A DNA stretch of 64,000 nt, taken from positions 1 to 64,000 of the forward strand of contig CAVQSZ010000009.1 in NCBI GenBank assembly GCA_963716115.1. The letters are read 5' to 3'. Origin of the DNA: AP-15 sp963716115 (GTDB lineage Bacteria; Pseudomonadota; Alphaproteobacteria; ATCC43930; CGMCC-115725). The position numbers and the translations under genes are program-made. Shown piece after piece: positions 62,065-64,000 of this stretch. Below the pieces are notes generated by a model. That model had not been told where the DNA came from. It ran no database searches and saw nothing but the letters and a program-made list of their open reading frames with translations. Positions within the stretch are counted from its first letter, which is position 1; each line of letters opens with the position of its first letter.

Positions 62065-63243
62065 CTAAAAGCCGACGCATCCCCGATCCTCCCGGAGCTG
62101 ATCGCGATAGGCTCGGATCTTGCCCTCGAGCATCCGGCACAGCGCGTCGAGCCCACGCGCCCGCAACGCCGGAAGCAGCTCCTCGTGATGGATCGCGCAA
62201 TCCGCGATCGGCTCCGGGACGGCCTCCTCCCAGAGCTCGATCGGGGTCAGGCTCGGGCCGAACGCCGCGGTTTCCTCAATGCCGGCGGCCAGCAGCTCCA
62301 GCCTCGTGCGCAGGCATTTCTCGCAGCGCCCGCAATTGACCTGGTTGCCGACGTTCGCGGAGCAGACGCGCAGCGCTGCGAGCGCGGCCGGCCAGCTCGC
62401 AAGCTCCCGCACCTTGTCGACCCGCGAGAACCGCGCGCCGTCGTGGATGACGGTCACGCGCTGGCTCGAATACAGCCCGTCGACCGCGGGGTGCGACCCG
62501 AGCGGCACCGGGTGGGCCACCTGATACGAACCGCCCAGAATAAGGAACGTCGACCCGACCGTCGCGGCGTGACCGACCGAGGCCAACGCCGGCCCATTGT
62601 GGCGGTACAGCCAAAACCCGGGCTTTGACGGCAAATGGCGCAAATTGGTCCGGCATTGAATGATCCGGACGCCGGCCTCGGCGGCCACCGGCTCGAGGCG
62701 CCGCGCCGCGGCCCGGTAGCGTTCGAGCTCGGGGTCGCGCGCGCGCTTGCCGATGTCGAACCCATGGATGAAGAAAACGTCGCGGACGTAGGCGGGATCG
62801 CTCTTGGCGTAGAGGCGCCGGTTGCGCAGCAGCATGTGAAGGCCGTCGACGCCGCCGGAAAGAAAGGCGACGGCGCGGCGCGGACCGTTCGCGGCCGGGC
62901 GCGCTTCACCGCCCACGGCCTCGATTTGCGGCGCCGGCGCCGGCATGCCGCCCCAGCTCGCCCACCAGGCGTGGGCGGTCAGCAGACCCTCGACCAGCAT
63001 CGGGCACGGACGGCCCTCGATCCGCACGCGCGCCTCGCCGTGGACCGCGGCGAGAGGGAAGCACCCGGCCAGGAACGGGTCCGCGCTGGGCTCCCCGGCC
63101 GCGCCGGGCCGATGCTCGCCGTCGCCGTCATGAATCGCGAAGGTCAGCACCTGCTCCGGGAAATCCCGATCCTCCCACACGACGGTCGCAGAAGAGATCC
63201 TCGCGTCGCGAGCCGTGTCGGTCACAAGATTGCGAATGATCAT
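62065..63243 (-). CDS. QueC-like PP-loop ATP pyrophosphatase family protein
   Basis: A 392-residue protein. The N-terminal ~115 residues have no recognised domain. A PP-loop AVAFLSGGVDGLHMLL (the SGGxDS signature, with Gly for the last Ser) begins the catalytic region, and the C-terminal part carries a zinc-site-like cysteine cluster CSANVGNQVNCGRCEKCLRT similar to QueC and related adenylating enzymes. ATP-dependent amide, nitrile or thio-forming chemistry is likely, but the substrate is unknown and no queuosine genes are near. The ATG at 63243 is chosen; ATG at 63264 is possible. It lies upstream of a BTAD/SARP-like regulator. Confidence 0.75.
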   Translation of the reverse strand: MIIRNLVTDTARDARISSATVVWEDRDFPEQVLTFAIHDGDGEHRPGAAGEPSADPFLAGCFPLAAVHGEARVRIEGRPCPMLVEGLLTAHAWWASWGGMPAPAPQIEAVGGEARPAANGPRRAVAFLSGGVDGLHMLLRNRRLYAKSDPAYVRDVFFIHGFDIGKRARDPELERYRAAARRLEPVAAEAGVRIIQCRTNLRHLPSKPGFWLYRHNGPALASVGHAATVGSTFLILGGSYQVAHPVPLGSHPAVDGLYSSQRVTVIHDGARFSRVDKVRELASWPAALAALRVCSANVGNQVNCGRCEKCLRTRLELLAAGIEETAAFGPSLTPIELWEEAVPEPIADCAIHHEELLPALRARGLDALCRMLEGKIRAYRDQLREDRGCVGF

Positions 63244-63880
63244 CGCGGCATCACCCCTTTCCATCAGGCGTGGACCGGGTCGCTGAAGTGCGCGGCTGTG
63301 GACGGCGCCGATGGCTGCTCATGTCCTTTGGGGCAATGCTAGGGTCGGCAGCGTCAAAAAAGCGTCCTGGTCAGCGTCACATCAAGCATAAATCGCCGTC
63401 CGCTAACGAATTCGTACCTCCTCGCTCCCGCCGTGATCAATCTCCGGTTGTAGCGCGCTCGCCGATCGATGCTGATCACCGCTGCGATCACCTCAAGAGA
63501 GCCTGAGCATTGGAGACGACGGCGCCAGACGCCAAAACGGCGTGGTGAGGAATTTTTGAAAATAGGGTAAATATACTTTGGAGATATTTTGACGTAGGAT
63601 TGACGATGACGCTGACGAGGTGTTGACGTTAACCATCAAATTTTGAATCCGAAATAATATAGCAAGCGTGTGGAAATCATCGATGAAAAATATCCCACCC
63701 GGAAGACTGAAGCTCGATCCTGGATTCTGTGCCGTCGGCTCCGGGCTCGGAACGGGCCCTTGGCCGACTTTCGGGTCATCAGAGGGCGCGCGGATTTTTT
63801 CTGGTCCGGCCGCGGCCCGGCCGGCGCCGCCCTCGTCGTCATATCGCCCAGGCGGCGGCCTCGGAGCGGCGGCGGCCGGC
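63244..63880. other. Long intergenic region with an A+T-rich centre
   Basis: The 637 bases between the PP-loop gene and the transposase start contain no gene I can support. Bases about 63545-63705 are strongly A+T-rich against ~70% G+C surroundings and could be a promoter for the PP-loop gene (complement), a horizontal-transfer border or an insertion-sequence edge. An open frame on the complement (63493-63882) has no recognisable domain and is not called. I could not define the terminal inverted repeat of the adjoining transposon. Confidence 0.45.
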
Positions 63881-64000
63881 ATGGGGTGGTTCGGCGACTG
63901 CTTCAGCGCCCTGACCGACCCGCGCTCGCCAGCGGCCAGGCGTCACGACCTGCTGGAAATCCTGATGATCGCGCTGTGCACGGTGTTGTGCGGCGGCCAA
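63881..64000 (+). mobile_element. ISAs1-family transposase, N-terminal start (cut by window edge)
   Basis: The first 40 codons of a transposase frame run off the window: GWFGDCFSALTDPRSPAARR then HDLLEILMIALCTVLCGG. This is the opening of the ISAs1/H-repeat-associated DDE transposases ('LxDPRxxxGRRHxLLEIL...ALCAVLCG'). The ATG at 63881 fits the family start. The catalytic residues and the right end of the element lie outside. It marks the border of an insertion in the G+C-rich chromosome. Confidence 0.85.

Noticed and set aside
63493..63882. Complement open frame through the A+T-rich region before the transposase
   Set aside because: No ribosome site and no recognisable domain, and the base composition changes abruptly within it. 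More likely regulatory or transposon-edge DNA.

Overview
The window is about 70% G+C and densely packed with genes on both strands. Several features point to an alphaproteobacterium, probably a soil-type Rhodospirillales or Hyphomicrobiales-like lineage: the xseB-ispA-dxs-tlyA isoprenoid block, a SciP/DUF1153 homologue, phaR beside a trpF-trpB-trpA run, the Flp pilins and the rhizobial-style palindromic repeats. I cannot name the species. No tRNA, rRNA or CRISPR array was seen.

Layout. 1-7.6 kb: ahcY (cut by the window edge), a luciferase-like oxidoreductase, DUF2461, then tlyA-dxs-ispA-xseB and a histone-deacetylase-like hydrolase, all on the minus strand. 7.8-12.6 kb: a catabolic group (acyl-CoA-dehydrogenase-like enzyme, amidohydrolase, flavin monooxygenase, branched-chain-type binding protein). 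12.8-17 kb: an MBL-fold hydrolase, a tungstate-type permease and binding protein (tupBA), cytochrome c and a threonine-synthase-like enzyme. 17-22.6 kb: a SAM-cyclase-AAA-TPR signalling protein, cyclopropane fatty acid synthase and a fatty acid desaturase. 22.6-31.8 kb: a DUF6600 surface protein, a glutaredoxin-DinB protein with an in-frame UGA, a ferritin-like diiron protein, a DOPA-dioxygenase-like protein, two peptidoglycan enzymes and recQ. 31.9-35.5 kb: two tiny Flp pilins, two GT87-type membrane proteins and sciP. 35.9-41.7 kb: trpA, a VapBC-like toxin-antitoxin pair, trpB, trpF, phaR and a phaC-like gene. 41.7-52.5 kb: mixed metabolic genes. 52.6-56 kb: a decayed second copy of the SAM-cyclase-AAA gene. 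56-59.8 kb: a tetronate/erythronate catabolic cluster (otnC, otnK, otnI, denD). 59.8-64 kb: a BTAD/SARP-like regulator, a QueC-like PP-loop enzyme and the start of an ISAs1-type transposase.

Two observations stand out. First, the glutaredoxin-DinB gene (24773-25534) is open throughout except for one UGA exactly where the first cysteine of the CxxC redox motif belongs. An 8-bp hairpin with a G-first loop follows, so it is a candidate selenoprotein. Second, the trpB-trpA junction has been opened by a PIN-domain toxin-antitoxin pair flanked by an 80-bp direct repeat of the trpB 3' end. Both trpB and trpA therefore kept their natural ends.

A caution applies to the whole window. Single-base frameshifts are visible in dxs, trpA, an MBL-fold gene, the diiron gene and a GST gene, and many more in the second cyclase gene. 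Because dxs and trpA are core genes, at least some of these are probably sequencing or assembly errors. Several repeat elements (REP/MITE-like palindromes) sit just after genes and in two cases touch or supply their 3' ends.
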